A stretch of DNA of 64,000 nt from VRUE01 sp963817945 (GTDB lineage: Bacteria > Actinomycetota > Thermoleophilia > Solirubrobacterales > 70-9), in assembly GCA_963817945.1 (NCBI GenBank), contig CAWFQH010000004.1, positions 248,001 through 312,000 on the forward strand. The letters are read 5' to 3'. A model generated the notes under the pieces. That model did no database searches. It saw only the letters and a list, made by a program, of their open reading frames with translations, and was not told the DNA's origin. Shown here in pieces: positions 6,714 through 16,201 of the stretch. A program made the translations under genes and the position numbers. How positions within the stretch are numbered: the first letter of the stretch is position 1; each line of letters opens with the position of its first letter.

Positions 6714-9650
6714 ATGGGGCGGCGACGCGGCAACCTCTTCATCCTCCTCTTCGTCCTCGCCCTGATCGTCGTCTCCGGGCTAGTCGTCGCCCGCCAGGAG
6801 ACCAAGCTCGGGCTCGACCTCAAGGGTGGCGTCGAACTGATCTACCAGGGAACGCCGACCGGGCAGGTGACCGAGGTTCGCGGCGAGGACATCGAGCGTT
6901 CGATCGAGATCATCCGCGAGCGGATTGACAAGCTCGGCGTGTCGGAGCCCGAGGTATCTCGCCTCGGTACGACCGAGATCTCGGTGGCCCTCCCCGATGT
7001 CACCAACGCGCAGCGCGCGATCGACCAGGTCGGCACTACCGCACAGCTCTACTTCTACGACTGGGAACCGAACCTGATCGGCCGCGAGCAGGCGATCGCC
7101 GGTAATCCCGGCCGCGAACCGCCCGGGGAAGCCCTCGCGGAAGCGAACCAGGAATGGACTACGGCGGGCCGCAGCCCGGCCAAACGCGAAAACCAGCAGC
7201 TGATCTTCTCCGGCGCGTACCCGAACGCCTACGGGGCGGTGAAACTCGCCTCCGAACAGAAACCGGAGCCCGACTGCAGGGATTGCTCGACCGACCTGCC
7301 GCGCTTCTACCTGTTCTCCGAAGACAGCAGCCACAAACTGCTGGTCGGTCCAGAGACGCTCGAAAAGGACCTCTTCGTTACCGCGACCGGCAAAAAACGA
7401 GCGCGCAAAGGCGAGGTGCTGGAAGTGCCGCCGGGGACGGTCGTGGTCTCGGAGCTGCCGTCCGACCAGGACGGCTCGGTGATCGAGGACGCTGAGCCTG
7501 GTTGGTACGCGCTACGCGACAAGCCCGCCCTCTCCGGAACCGACATCACCGATCCGAAGCAGGAATTCGACGAACTCAAACAGCCCAACGTCACCTTCCA
7601 ATTCACCGATGACGGCCGTGCGGCGTTCCATGAGGTGACGCGCAAAATCGCCCTTCGCGGCCAGGCGAGAGCATTCGGGTCGCCCACCGGACAACAGGCT
7701 GAAGAACTCTCAGGCCGCTTCGCCGTCGTCCTAGATAACGAAGTCAAAACGCGGCCGCTGATCAACTTTGACGAGAACCCTGACGGGATCGACGGCCGCA
7801 CCGGCGCCCAGATCTCCGGCGGTTTCAACAACATCACCGACGCTCAGGACCTGGCGACGATCCTGCAGATCGGCGCCCTGCCGATCAACCTGAAGCTGAT
7901 CAGCCAGACGCAGGTCTCGGCGACCCTCGGCGAACAGGCGCTCGACCAGGGGTTGAAAGCGGGGCTGATCGGGCTCGCCCTGGTGATCCTCTTCCTGATC
8001 CTTTACTACCGGATGCTCGGCGTCGTCGCGACTCTCGGCCTCGCCGTCTACGCGGTCGTCTTCTTCGCCATGATCAAGCTGATCCCGGTCACGATGACCC
8101 TGCCCGGGATCGCTGGCCTGATCCTGACGATCGGCGTCGCGGCCGACTCCAACATCGTCATCTTCGAGCGGATCAAGGAGGAGGTGCGCGCCGGCCGCAG
8201 CCTCAGTGCCTCGATCGCGGTCGGCTACCGCAAAGGGATCGCGACGATCATCGACGCCAACGTCATCACCCTGCTCACCGCCTTCATCCTCTTCGTGCTG
8301 GCGACCGCGGGGGTCAAGGGGTTCGCCTTCACCCTCGGCGTCGGCACGATCGTCTCCCTGCTCACGGCCGTCGTCTTCACCCAGGCGCTGCTTGGGGTCA
8401 GTGGCCGTCGCCTGCTCAGTTCGCCGCGGCTGATGGGTGCGGGGGAGTCGCGGGTCAGATGGCACCTCAACTTCATCGGCGCCAGCCGCTGGTTCTTCTC
8501 GGCCTCCGGCGCCATCCTCGTCATCGGCGCCCTCTCGCTGGCGGGCAACCAGCTCAACTTCGGCATCGACTTCGAATCGGGCACTCGGCTCAACTTCGCG
8601 CCGGAGCGCACTGCCTCGGTGGAGGACGTCCGCGGCGCCCTCGAGGCCGAGGGCCTGGACGACGCCGAGATCCAGGAGACCGAGAACGACCGCTTCGGCA
8701 ACGGCTTCCAGATCCAGACCGGCGAGCTGCAGCCGGGCGGTGTGAGCGCGGTCAAAGCAGCGATCGGCTCGGAGTTCGGGATCCAGCCCGGCAGCTTCGA
8801 AAACACCAGCGTTGGGCCGACCTTCGGCGAGCAGATCGCGCGCAGCGCGATGCTCGCGATCATCTTCTCGCTGCTGCTGATCTCCGCCTACGTCGCTTTC
8901 CGCTTCGAAGCGAAGTACGCAGTGCCGGTCCTGATCGCCGTCGCCCACGACATCCTCATCACCGCCGGCGTCTACTCGCTTGCCGACAAAGAAGTGACGA
9001 GCGGGACCGTGGCCGCGTTCCTCACCATCCTCGGCTACTCGCTGTACGACACGGTGATCGTCTTCGACCGCATCCGCGAGAACGTGCCGCGGATGCCGCG
9101 GGCGGCGTTCTCCCAGATCGTCAACCGCTCGATGAGCGAGGTGCTGACCCGCTCGCTGATCACCGGCCTTTCCTCGGTATTCCTCGTCACCGTGCTGCTG
9201 ATATTCGGCGGCGCCACCCTGCAGGACTTCGCTTTCGCGATGATGGTCGGCATCTTCTCCGGTACCTACTCGTCGATCTTCATCGCTTCGCCGGTGTTGA
9301 ACGCTTGGAAGGAACGCGAGCCCGGTTTTACCCGGCGGCGCGAACGCATCGTCAGCGCCGACGGCAGGGTGCCGGCTTTCGTCGACGAAGCCGAGCTGGC
9401 CAGGCTCGACGACGAGGCGGTCGCCAAGGTAGAGACCGACGAGGACGAAGCGCTCCTGCAGCAGGATGCGCGGCCGCGGCCCGGAGCGGTCGCCACTGCC
9501 GAGCCGCCCGTGAGCGGCGATGGCAGCGATCCCTCGAGCAACGGGGAACCGGCAGCCGCCAGCGATCCTGCCGCCGCCGAGCGTCGCGAGCGCAACAAAC
9601 GGCGCCGCGAACGTCGCCAGCAGCGTCGCAAACACGGGAGGAACCGATGA
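6714..9650 (+). CDS. secDF: Fused protein-export membrane protein SecD-SecF
   Basis: SecDF uses the proton-motive force to help pull secreted proteins out through SecYEG. The 978-residue protein is a natural SecD-SecF fusion. A TM helix lies at about residues 8-26, then the SecD signature LGLDLKGGVELIY, a large periplasmic domain, and five TM helices starting near residue 415. The SecF half begins near residue 585 with its own TM helix, the signature FGIDFESGTRLNF and five further helices. The C-terminus is a long charged tail ending in many Arg and Lys residues. Fused SecDF occurs in Bacillus and some actinobacteria. It follows the PAS-like gene by 3 bp. Confidence 0.96.
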   Translation: MGRRRGNLFILLFVLALIVVSGLVVARQETKLGLDLKGGVELIYQGTPTGQVTEVRGEDIERSIEIIRERIDKLGVSEPEVSRLGTTEISVALPDVTNAQRAIDQVGTTAQLYFYDWEPNLIGREQAIAGNPGREPPGEALAEANQEWTTAGRSPAKRENQQLIFSGAYPNAYGAVKLASEQKPEPDCRDCSTDLPRFYLFSEDSSHKLLVGPETLEKDLFVTATGKKRARKGEVLEVPPGTVVVSELPSDQDGSVIEDAEPGWYALRDKPALSGTDITDPKQEFDELKQPNVTFQFTDDGRAAFHEVTRKIALRGQARAFGSPTGQQAEELSGRFAVVLDNEVKTRPLINFDENPDGIDGRTGAQISGGFNNITDAQDLATILQIGALPINLKLISQTQVSATLGEQALDQGLKAGLIGLALVILFLILYYRMLGVVATLGLAVYAVVFFAMIKLIPVTMTLPGIAGLILTIGVAADSNIVIFERIKEEVRAGRSLSASIAVGYRKGIATIIDANVITLLTAFILFVLATAGVKGFAFTLGVGTIVSLLTAVVFTQALLGVSGRRLLSSPRLMGAGESRVRWHLNFIGASRWFFSASGAILVIGALSLAGNQLNFGIDFESGTRLNFAPERTASVEDVRGALEAEGLDDAEIQETENDRFGNGFQIQTGELQPGGVSAVKAAIGSEFGIQPGSFENTSVGPTFGEQIARSAMLAIIFSLLLISAYVAFRFEAKYAVPVLIAVAHDILITAGVYSLADKEVTSGTVAAFLTILGYSLYDTVIVFDRIRENVPRMPRAAFSQIVNRSMSEVLTRSLITGLSSVFLVTVLLIFGGATLQDFAFAMMVGIFSGTYSSIFIASPVLNAWKEREPGFTRRRERIVSADGRVPAFVDEAELARLDDEAVAKVETDEDEALLQQDARPRPGAVATAEPPVSGDGSDPSSNGEPAAASDPAAAERRERNKRRRERRQQRRKHGRNR

Positions 9651-9669
9651 CCGAGGAGGCGGGCTGCTA

Positions 9670-9936
9670 ATGGCGCTGGTTGTCTGGTTCACCATGGGGC
9701 TGGCCCTCTGGCACTTCACGATCTTTCTGCCGGACCGCTTCTGGCAGGGGATCGTCGGCGCCCTGCTCGGGTCGACGATCGGTGCGGTCCTGTTCGGTGC
9801 CATCGTCCAGGCGGCCTCCGGCAGAAGCCTCGGCGACACCGACTTGGCAACGGCTTTGCTAGCGCTACCGGGGGTTGCGATCGGCCTCGCGGTCGTCTGG
9901 GCGATCGGCGTCCGCCAGGAGTCCGAGCCGCTCTAG
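9670..9936 (+). CDS. Small hydrophobic membrane protein
   Basis: An 88-residue, very hydrophobic protein with three predicted membrane spans (about residues 2-20, 25-45 and 62-80). A GAGGAGG ribosome site lies 11 nt before the ATG at 9670; this is why I prefer it over an open frame reaching back to 9520 inside secDF. Glycine-rich spans recall small GlsB/YeaQ-type membrane proteins, but no motif proves that. It is 19 bp after secDF and probably part of the same operon. Confidence 0.7.
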   Translation: MALVVWFTMGLALWHFTIFLPDRFWQGIVGALLGSTIGAVLFGAIVQAASGRSLGDTDLATALLALPGVAIGLAVVWAIGVRQESEPL

Positions 9937-10015
9937 TCCCTCCTAGGAGGACTACGCCGCATTTTGCGCCTGGCGGAGCGTCGATTTCCGCCGACACGCC
10001 GCCTAGTTTGGCTGC

Positions 10016-12574
10016 GTGCCGGAATCCGCCTCTTCATACCGCGCCGAGCCCTACGAGTACCGCGAGGCGCGGGCGCTTGCCGATGCGCTGGGCCTGAGCG
10101 AGCCGGTTGCCGTCACGCTCGTGCGGCGCGGCTACCGCACGCCTGAGGAGGCGCGCGCCTTCCTCGACGCCGACGAGTCGCATCCGCCCTCGGCCTTCCG
10201 CTCGATGGCCGCCGTCGTCGAGCAGGTGCAGGCGACGGTGCGCGCGGGCGGGCCGATCACCGTCCACGGCGACTTCGACGTCGACGGGGTCTGCGCCACC
10301 ACGATCCTCGTCGGCGCCCTGCGCGAGCTCGGCGCCGAGTGCGATTGGCTGATTCCGGACCGGATCGCCGACGGGTACGGCCTGACAGCCGCCAACATCG
10401 AGCGCCTCGCCGCCCGCGGCACCTCGCTGCTCATCACCGTCGACTGCGGTGTCACCGCGGTGAAGGAGGTCGCCCTCGCCCGCTCGCTGGGGATGGACGT
10501 CATCGTCACCGATCACCACCAGCCGGCCAAGGAGCTACCGGACTGCCCGATCCTCCACCCAGCTTTGGACGGATACCCCTTCGAGCACCTCTGCGGCACC
10601 GCAGTTGCATGGAAACTCGCCTGCGCGTTGAGAGAGGGGGTGGGCAGGGGGTCTCCGGGAACTCCTCGCGAACGCGAGCCCGGAGACCCCCTGACCACCC
10701 CCTCGGACGACCTCGATCTAGTTGCCCTTGCGACGGTCGCCGATGTCGTGCCGCTCGTCGGGGAGAACCGCGCCCTGGTGCGGCGAGGACTAGCCGAGGC
10801 CCAGCGAGCAGGCCGGCTGGGTTTACGAGCGTTGCTGGAGGCGGCGCGGTGCGAGCCGACGCAGCTCGACACCGGCGATCTGGGCTTCAAGCTGGCCCCG
10901 AGGATCAACGCTGCGGGACGGCTGTACCGCGCCGATGCCGGGGTCGAGCTGTTTCTGACTAATGACGAGAGCCGCGCCGCGGCGATTGCCACCGAGCTGA
11001 ACCGCGCCAACGCTGAGCGGCGAACGACCGAGCGCGAGGTCGCCGACGCGGCGGAGGCGGCCCGGCGCGAGCTGCCCGACCGCCTACGCGACGGCGCTGG
11101 CCTCGTCCTCGCCGGCGAGGGATGGCATCCCGGGGTGATCGGGATCGTCGCCTCGCGCCTGGTGGAGCGACATCACCGCCCGGTCGTTGCGATCTCGCTC
11201 GAGAGCGATGGCTCGGGGCGTGGATCCGGGCGCAGCATTCCCGGCTTCGATCTGCTGGGCGCGCTCGAAACCTGCTCGGAGCACCTGGAGCGCTTCGGCG
11301 GCCATCGCGCCGCCGCCGGCCTGCAGCTGCGACCGGGCGCGCTCGCCGCCTTCCGCGAGGCCTTCGCGGCCCACGCCGAAGCGGTGCTCGGTCCCGAGGA
11401 CCTGGTCCGCACCGAGAAGGTCGACGCCTTCGTCGGCGGCGCCGGTCTCTGCCTCGACCTCGCGGAGGAGCTGGAGCGCTTGGCCCCCTTCGGGATGGGC
11501 AATCCCGGTGTGCGGTTGCTGGCTCCCTCGGCGACCGTCCGCGACGTGCGCGCGATCGGCGATGGCAAGCACGTTCGCTTCAGCCTCCATAGTGGTGGGC
11601 ATCGCGCTCTCGGGGTCGCGTTCGGCCGCTCCGGTATCGGCCATGGCGAGGACGATGCGCTCGACGCCTCGCTGCGACTCGAGGTGAACCGCTGGAACGG
11701 GTCGGTCGAGCCACAAGTCGTGTTGCGCGAGCTCTATCCACTCGAGCAGTTCTGCAGGTGTCCGGGGGAGGAGTGGTGGGGCCGCTTCGAGCGCGAGCTG
11801 CGTCTGCCGCTCGAGTCGGCGCTGAGCCGCGGTCCTGCGGCTCCCGCCAGCCGCGAGCGAGTCCGCTGTCGCGGCTCGGGCGCCGCCGCGCTCGCCGAGC
11901 TCCTCTCCAGTGGGGCGGAGGTGCTGGCGGTCTGCGCCGACTCTTCCCGGCGGGCATCGCTCGCCGGCTTGGCGCGCTTCAGCGGGCGCTTCGAGCGGGT
12001 GTCCTGCGAGCGCTGCGGGAATCCCGTCGTCGAGGGGCTGAGGACGCCAGCCGTAACCGACTACCTGGCCCTGGAACGGGCTCCGGATCTGACCCGGGAG
12101 TTCTCCCACCTCGTGCTGGTCGACCCGCCTCCGTCGGCTGAGCACGAGCGCCTAGTTACGGGCCCGGTCGACGGCTGGGAGGAAGGCGCAGGTCATCCCG
12201 GTTTCTTGCACGAGGCCTGGGGGCGGTCCGACGTCGGCGCGGCCCTGGCCCTCTTGGAAGAGCAGCTGGCTCGCCGCCCGGTCCTGATCGCCGCTTTCCG
12301 CGACCTGCGCGAGGCCGGAGAGGCGAGCGGCGAACGCCTGCGGGACGCCCTGCGCGGAAGCGGGCCGCATCCGCGCGGACCCGAGGCGGCGGCACGATGC
12401 TTCCGCGTGCTCGACGAGCTCGGCTTGGTGCAGGGGGATCCAGCCGGGGGTAGCGGCACGGTCGGGGTCGTATCCTCAGAGGGAACCGATCTGGAGCGCT
12501 CGGCGGCATTTCGCGCCTACGGCGCCCGTCACCAGGAGGCCCTGCGATACCTCGAACGACTCAACAAGACGTAG
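10016..12574 (+). CDS. recJ: Single-stranded-DNA-specific exonuclease RecJ
   Basis: RecJ is the 5'-3' ssDNA exonuclease of recombination and mismatch repair. The GTG-initiated 852-residue protein has the DHH phosphoesterase core with VHGDFDVDGV (residues about 82-91), VDCGVT and the name-giving VTDHHQ. The DHHA1 part follows with FGGHRAAAGLQL, then an OB-like domain. A C-terminal extension of roughly 270 residues makes it much longer than E. coli RecJ (577); long forms are known in other phyla. Residues about 207-230 are a low-complexity insertion encoded by a large DNA palindrome (10634-10704) placed between two conserved core motifs, yet the frame stays open. Confidence 0.94.
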   Translation: MPESASSYRAEPYEYREARALADALGLSEPVAVTLVRRGYRTPEEARAFLDADESHPPSAFRSMAAVVEQVQATVRAGGPITVHGDFDVDGVCATTILVGALRELGAECDWLIPDRIADGYGLTAANIERLAARGTSLLITVDCGVTAVKEVALARSLGMDVIVTDHHQPAKELPDCPILHPALDGYPFEHLCGTAVAWKLACALREGVGRGSPGTPREREPGDPLTTPSDDLDLVALATVADVVPLVGENRALVRRGLAEAQRAGRLGLRALLEAARCEPTQLDTGDLGFKLAPRINAAGRLYRADAGVELFLTNDESRAAAIATELNRANAERRTTEREVADAAEAARRELPDRLRDGAGLVLAGEGWHPGVIGIVASRLVERHHRPVVAISLESDGSGRGSGRSIPGFDLLGALETCSEHLERFGGHRAAAGLQLRPGALAAFREAFAAHAEAVLGPEDLVRTEKVDAFVGGAGLCLDLAEELERLAPFGMGNPGVRLLAPSATVRDVRAIGDGKHVRFSLHSGGHRALGVAFGRSGIGHGEDDALDASLRLEVNRWNGSVEPQVVLRELYPLEQFCRCPGEEWWGRFERELRLPLESALSRGPAAPASRERVRCRGSGAAALAELLSSGAEVLAVCADSSRRASLAGLARFSGRFERVSCERCGNPVVEGLRTPAVTDYLALERAPDLTREFSHLVLVDPPPSAEHERLVTGPVDGWEEGAGHPGFLHEAWGRSDVGAALALLEEQLARRPVLIAAFRDLREAGEASGERLRDALRGSGPHPRGPEAAARCFRVLDELGLVQGDPAGGSGTVGVVSSEGTDLERSAAFRAYGARHQEALRYLERLNKT
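10634..10704 (+). repeat. In-frame 71-bp palindromic element inside recJ
   Basis: The arm at 10634-10659 and the arm at 10679-10704 are reverse complements at 25 of 26 positions. The 19-nt loop itself contains CTCGCG/CGCGAG, six further pairs around AA. The element encodes about 24 residues rich in Gly, Pro, Arg and Glu at a place where RecJ proteins normally join CGTAVAWKLACAL directly to DLVALATVADVVPL. It resembles REP-like or Rickettsia-type palindromic elements that insert in coding DNA without breaking the frame. No second copy of the same arms was seen in this window. Confidence 0.9.
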
Positions 12575-12609
12575 CGCAGCACGAGCTCCTCGGCGACCTC
12601 TTCGCCGTC

Positions 12610-14799
12610 GTGGAGGAGTTCGACTCGCCGGAGGAAAGCGCTGGTGCCGACGGCGAGATAGCCGTCGTGACGACGACGATCGATCGCCAGGCCCTCACCC
12701 GTGCCTTCGATTTCGCCTGCGACCGCCACGCCGACCAGCTGCGCCGCTCCGGCGACGAGTTCATCACCCACCCAGTGGGGGTCGCTCAGATCTGCGCCGG
12801 CATGCGGCTTGACACCGAGACGCTCTGCGCGGCGCTCCTGCACGACACGGTGGAGGACACGAGCGCCAGTCTGGGGGAGATCCGCGAGGAGTTCGGCGAG
12901 GAGATCGCCAAGCTGGTCGACGGCGTCACCAAGCTGACCGAGATCACCTTTGAGAGCCGCGACGAGCGGCAGGCAGAGAACTACCGCAAGATGATGGTGG
13001 CGATGGCCACCGACGTCAGGGTGATCCTGATCAAGCTGGCTGACCGTCTCCACAACATGCGCACGCTCGGCGCCCTGCCGAAGCAGAAGCAGATGGCGAA
13101 GTCGCGCGAGACGCTGGAGATCTACGCGCCGCTAGCCCATCGGCTCGGGATCCACGCGATCAAATGGGAGCTGGAGGACCTTGCCTTCGCGACCTTGCAC
13201 CCACGCAAGTACAAGGAGATCAAACAGCTCGTCGCTCAGCAACGCGACGAGCGGGAGGTCTACGTCAACGAAGCGGGCGAATTCCTCGCGACCGAGTTGA
13301 AGAAAGTCGGCATCGCGGCAGAAATCTCAGGTCGCGCCAAGCACTTCTACTCGATCTACACGAAGATGACCAAGAAGGGGCGCGAGTTCAACGAGATCTT
13401 CGACCTGACCGCGATGAGGGTGATCGTCGGCTCAGTCAAGGACTGCTACGGGGCGATCGGGATCATCCACTCGCTCTGGAAGCCGCTGCCGGGGCGCTTC
13501 AAGGACTTCGTCGCGATGCCGAAGGCCAACATGTACCAGGCGCTGCACACGACTGTGATCGGCCCGGAAGGCAAGCCGCTGGAGATCCAGATCCGCACCG
13601 CGGAGATGCACAAGCTGGCCGAGTACGGCATCGCCGCCCACGTCGCTTACAAAGAGGGGGGCAGCGGCGACCCGCAGCGCGAGAAGATGACCTGGCTGCG
13701 GCAGCTGGTCGAGGCCGAGGGCGAGCAGGACCCGGCGGAGTTCCTCGAGTCCCTCAAGGTCGACCTGTTCGAGGACGAGGTCTTCGTCTTCACCCCCAAG
13801 GGCGAGGTTAAGAACCTCTCCGCCGGCTCAACGCCGCTCGACTTCGCCTACGCCGTCCACACCGACGTCGGCCACCGCTGCGTCGGCGCCAAGGTCAACG
13901 GCTCGATCGTGCCGCTGCACTACCAGCTGCGCTCCGGTGACATCGTCGAGGTTCTGACCGCGAAGCAGAAGCGCGGGCCCTCGCGCGACTGGCTGGGGCT
14001 GGTGCGGACCAGCCGCGCCCGCAACAAGATCCGCGCCTTCTTCAAAGAGGAAAGGCGCGAGGACGCGGAGCGCAGCGGTCGCGAGGCGCTCGAGGAGGCG
14101 CTGCGCAAGCGCGGCCTGCCGATGCAGAAGCTGGTTATGTCGCCGCTGCTCGCTGACGTGATCCGCGAGATGGGTTTCCGCAAAGCAACTGACTTCTACA
14201 TCGCCCTCGGTCAAGGGAAGATCTCCACCAAGGCGGTCGCCAACAAGCTGATGCAGCGGCTGAAGGCGGGCGAGGCGGTCGAAGAGGAGCCGCTCGGCCT
14301 GCCCGGCGAGGCGCGCGAGGACAAGGCGCGGCGGACCAAGGATGCGTCCGACTACGGGATCAGCGTCAAGGGGGCCGAGAATGTCGTCGTGCGGCTGGCC
14401 AAGTGCTGTCGGCCGGTGCCCGGCGATGAGATTGCCGGCTACGTCTCGCTCGGTCGCGGCATCACTATCCACCGCACCGATTGCAAGAACCTGAAGGCGC
14501 TGAAGAAAGCGCCGGAACGGTTCGTCGACGTCAGCTGGGGTGGTGAGAACGAGTCGACCTTCCGGGTCGAGCTGCAGATCGACGCCTACGATCGCACTCG
14601 CCTGCTGGAGGACCTCTCGCGCACCTTCTCGGAGGCCGGCATCAACATCGTCGGCGCCAGCTGCATGACCAAGCACCCGATGGTGAAGAACCGCTTCGTG
14701 GTCGAGGTTGGCGACACCGAGCAGCTGAAGCAGTGCATCTCCCGCCTGCGCAACGTCGAGAGCGTCTTTGACGCCTACCGGATCACGCCGACGGCGTAG
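12610..14799 (+). CDS. rel: Bifunctional (p)ppGpp synthetase/hydrolase, RelA/SpoT family
   Basis: This enzyme makes and degrades the stringent-response alarmone. The 729-residue protein has an HD hydrolase domain (ITHPVGVAQI, LLHDTVEDT, LADRLHNMRT) and a synthetase domain (GRAKHFYSIYTKM, AMPKANMYQALHTTV, LEIQIRT). A TGS domain (VFVFTPKGEVKNLSAGSTPLD) and a C-terminal ACT domain follow. Intact HD motifs suggest both activities, as is usual for the single Rel of actinobacteria. The start is uncertain. The GTG at 12610 has no ribosome site; an AGGAGG at 12534-12539 inside recJ precedes an in-frame ATA at 12547; a GTG at 12667 lies nearer the HD domain. Confidence 0.95.
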   Translation: MEEFDSPEESAGADGEIAVVTTTIDRQALTRAFDFACDRHADQLRRSGDEFITHPVGVAQICAGMRLDTETLCAALLHDTVEDTSASLGEIREEFGEEIAKLVDGVTKLTEITFESRDERQAENYRKMMVAMATDVRVILIKLADRLHNMRTLGALPKQKQMAKSRETLEIYAPLAHRLGIHAIKWELEDLAFATLHPRKYKEIKQLVAQQRDEREVYVNEAGEFLATELKKVGIAAEISGRAKHFYSIYTKMTKKGREFNEIFDLTAMRVIVGSVKDCYGAIGIIHSLWKPLPGRFKDFVAMPKANMYQALHTTVIGPEGKPLEIQIRTAEMHKLAEYGIAAHVAYKEGGSGDPQREKMTWLRQLVEAEGEQDPAEFLESLKVDLFEDEVFVFTPKGEVKNLSAGSTPLDFAYAVHTDVGHRCVGAKVNGSIVPLHYQLRSGDIVEVLTAKQKRGPSRDWLGLVRTSRARNKIRAFFKEERREDAERSGREALEEALRKRGLPMQKLVMSPLLADVIREMGFRKATDFYIALGQGKISTKAVANKLMQRLKAGEAVEEEPLGLPGEAREDKARRTKDASDYGISVKGAENVVVRLAKCCRPVPGDEIAGYVSLGRGITIHRTDCKNLKALKKAPERFVDVSWGGENESTFRVELQIDAYDRTRLLEDLSRTFSEAGINIVGASCMTKHPMVKNRFVVEVGDTEQLKQCISRLRNVESVFDAYRITPTA

Positions 14800-15018
14800 T
14801 TTGGCAAAGGCTCGAACGGGGCAAAGGTTGACTGAATATCCGCCGGTTCGGCTCTATACGCTCATATACGATGCCGGCGCGGAATAGGGTGACGCCAATG
14901 CAGATTGGGGGAGGCGATTGCATGAAAACGGTGACCGCGGTGCCACCGTGTTTGGCCTGTCGCATCGCATTGGCCCACGAAACCGGCCCGATTGCGTCCA
15001 TTGCGTAGCGAGACTGCA

Positions 15019-15393
15019 ATGAGGTCGGTATCCGTCGAGCTGAGTGAGTTCGCATTCGAAGCGCTGGCCGGAGAGCCATCTCCGGATACGGGTTCCCTGC
15101 AGTTGCGACTGATCCAGGCCATCCGGCTCTATCTGAGCGACAGAGAGGTCGGAAGGCCGGGCTGGAGGTATCCCGCCTGGCGCCACGATCGCGAGACCGG
15201 TGCCAGGGGATCCATCGACCTAAGCATCGACGAGGATCTGTGGAGCGAGCTCGCGACGGAGGCGGCCCAGCAGGGCACCTCTGTCGATCGACTTGCCGAG
15301 CACGCGGCGCTCTACTTCGCCGCCGAGCTGAACGCTGGCCGGATCACGGAACGAATCCTCGACGATTTCGAACCGCCGAGCGACGACCGCTAG
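15019..15393 (+). CDS. Small protein with two ribbon-helix-helix-like halves
   Basis: The 124-residue protein has two similar halves. Each starts with a short strand with alternating polar residues (MRSVSVELSEF; GSIDLSIDEDLW) followed by two helices (residues about 12-42 and 72-110). This resembles CopG/ribbon-helix-helix DNA-binding folds, but the match is by pattern only. No good ribosome site precedes the ATG. The last bases overlap the stop codon of the convergent sigma-factor gene, so the two may be linked in regulation. It could be a DNA-binding or anti-sigma-like partner; neither is proven. Confidence 0.6.
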   Translation: MRSVSVELSEFAFEALAGEPSPDTGSLQLRLIQAIRLYLSDREVGRPGWRYPAWRHDRETGARGSIDLSIDEDLWSELATEAAQQGTSVDRLAEHAALYFAAELNAGRITERILDDFEPPSDDR

Positions 15394-16019
15394 GCGGCTG
15401 GCGGCGCCACCATCGGGCTGGCGCCGAGCTCGACTAGATTCGCCTGCAGGGCGCGCCGGCCGCGGTGGTGGAGCCCATGGACCGAGCTCTCGGTCTTGCC
15501 GAGGGTGGTTGCGATCTCGGTCGGGGAGAGGCCGACGATGTGTCGCAGCACCAACACCTCGCGCTGGTCCTCCGGCAGACCCTCGAGAGCCTGGCGGAGG
15601 TCCCGGCCGCGGTCGAGGCTGGTTTGGACGTTGCCATTGTCGGCAACCCTCACCTCCTCGGTGGGGATCGTCCGCCTTGCCCGCATGTGGTCAAGTGCCG
15701 CGTTACGGGCGACCCGCAGGATCCACGCCGCGAACGGCACCTCGCGCCGCTCGTATTTTCCGATCGCCGTCATCAGCTTGGCGAACACGTTCTGGGTGAT
15801 GTCTTCGGCCTCGTGATGATCCTGGACGAAGCTGGCCACGTAGCGCTGGACGTCGGGGGCGAAGGCGACGTAGAGGAAGTGCAGCCCCGCTGGATCGCCG
15901 GCCTGTGCCTTAGTGACCGCACGCTGCACGAGGCGGCTGTCGCGACTCCCCGCTACAGTCGCCGGATCGGTTTGACTGGTCAAATTATCTTTCGATCGAA
16001 TTGAAAATTTTCGTCCCAA
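15390..16019 (-). CDS. Sigma-70 family (ECF-type) RNA polymerase sigma factor
   Basis: The protein, up to 209 residues, contains sigma region 2 (FLYVAFAPDVQRYVASFV, EAEDITQNVFAKLM, FAAWILRVARNAALDHMRAR) and region 4 (LPEDQREVLVLRHIVGLSPT, with HTH EIATTLGKTESSVHGLHHRG), with no regions 1 or 3, as in ECF sigma factors. The TTG start at 16019 lies in A+T-rich DNA and gives an atypical N-terminus; the conserved part begins near RDSRLVQRAV, so a downstream start is possible. A perfect -35 hexamer lies about 80 bp upstream. It borders the polysaccharide locus and may regulate it, but no target promoters are visible. Confidence 0.88.
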   Translation of the reverse strand: MGRKFSIRSKDNLTSQTDPATVAGSRDSRLVQRAVTKAQAGDPAGLHFLYVAFAPDVQRYVASFVQDHHEAEDITQNVFAKLMTAIGKYERREVPFAAWILRVARNAALDHMRARRTIPTEEVRVADNGNVQTSLDRGRDLRQALEGLPEDQREVLVLRHIVGLSPTEIATTLGKTESSVHGLHHRGRRALQANLVELGASPMVAPPAA

Positions 16020-16073
16020 AATTGCCTAAAGATCAGCCTTACTTCAGCGCTATTTGGGTCAAACGTGCCAACA

Positions 16074-16102
16074 GAAATACGAGCACTTGGTCCATTTGTC
16101 AA
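16074..16102 (-). promoter_or_regulatory. Candidate promoter for the sigma-factor gene
   Basis: Read on the minus strand, a perfect -35 box TTGACA (16097-16102) is followed by a 17-bp spacer and TATTTC as a weak -10 (16074-16079). It lies in the A+T-rich part of the 16020-16336 gap, upstream of the sigma-factor gene. Confidence 0.4.
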
Positions 16103-16201
16103 TCCCAAATATTCGTCCAATTTTGCTGACCAGGCTCAAGTTCTCCACAATCGTTGCACTCATAATCCAGTCTTAAAGCGAAATTCACGAAGGCGGAAGT
16201 G

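Noticed and set aside
7731..9839. 702-codon minus-strand open frame opposite secDF
   Set aside because: A high-G+C shadow of secDF; composition is charged and repetitive, with no domain.
9934..9954. Palindrome TAGTCC.TCCTAGGA.GGACTA as a terminator
   Set aside because: No loop and no T-run; it could be a binding site but nothing supports a role.
14783..15186. Minus-strand open frames after rel
   Set aside because: They overlap the plus-strand RHH-like gene, have no ribosome site and no recognisable sequence.
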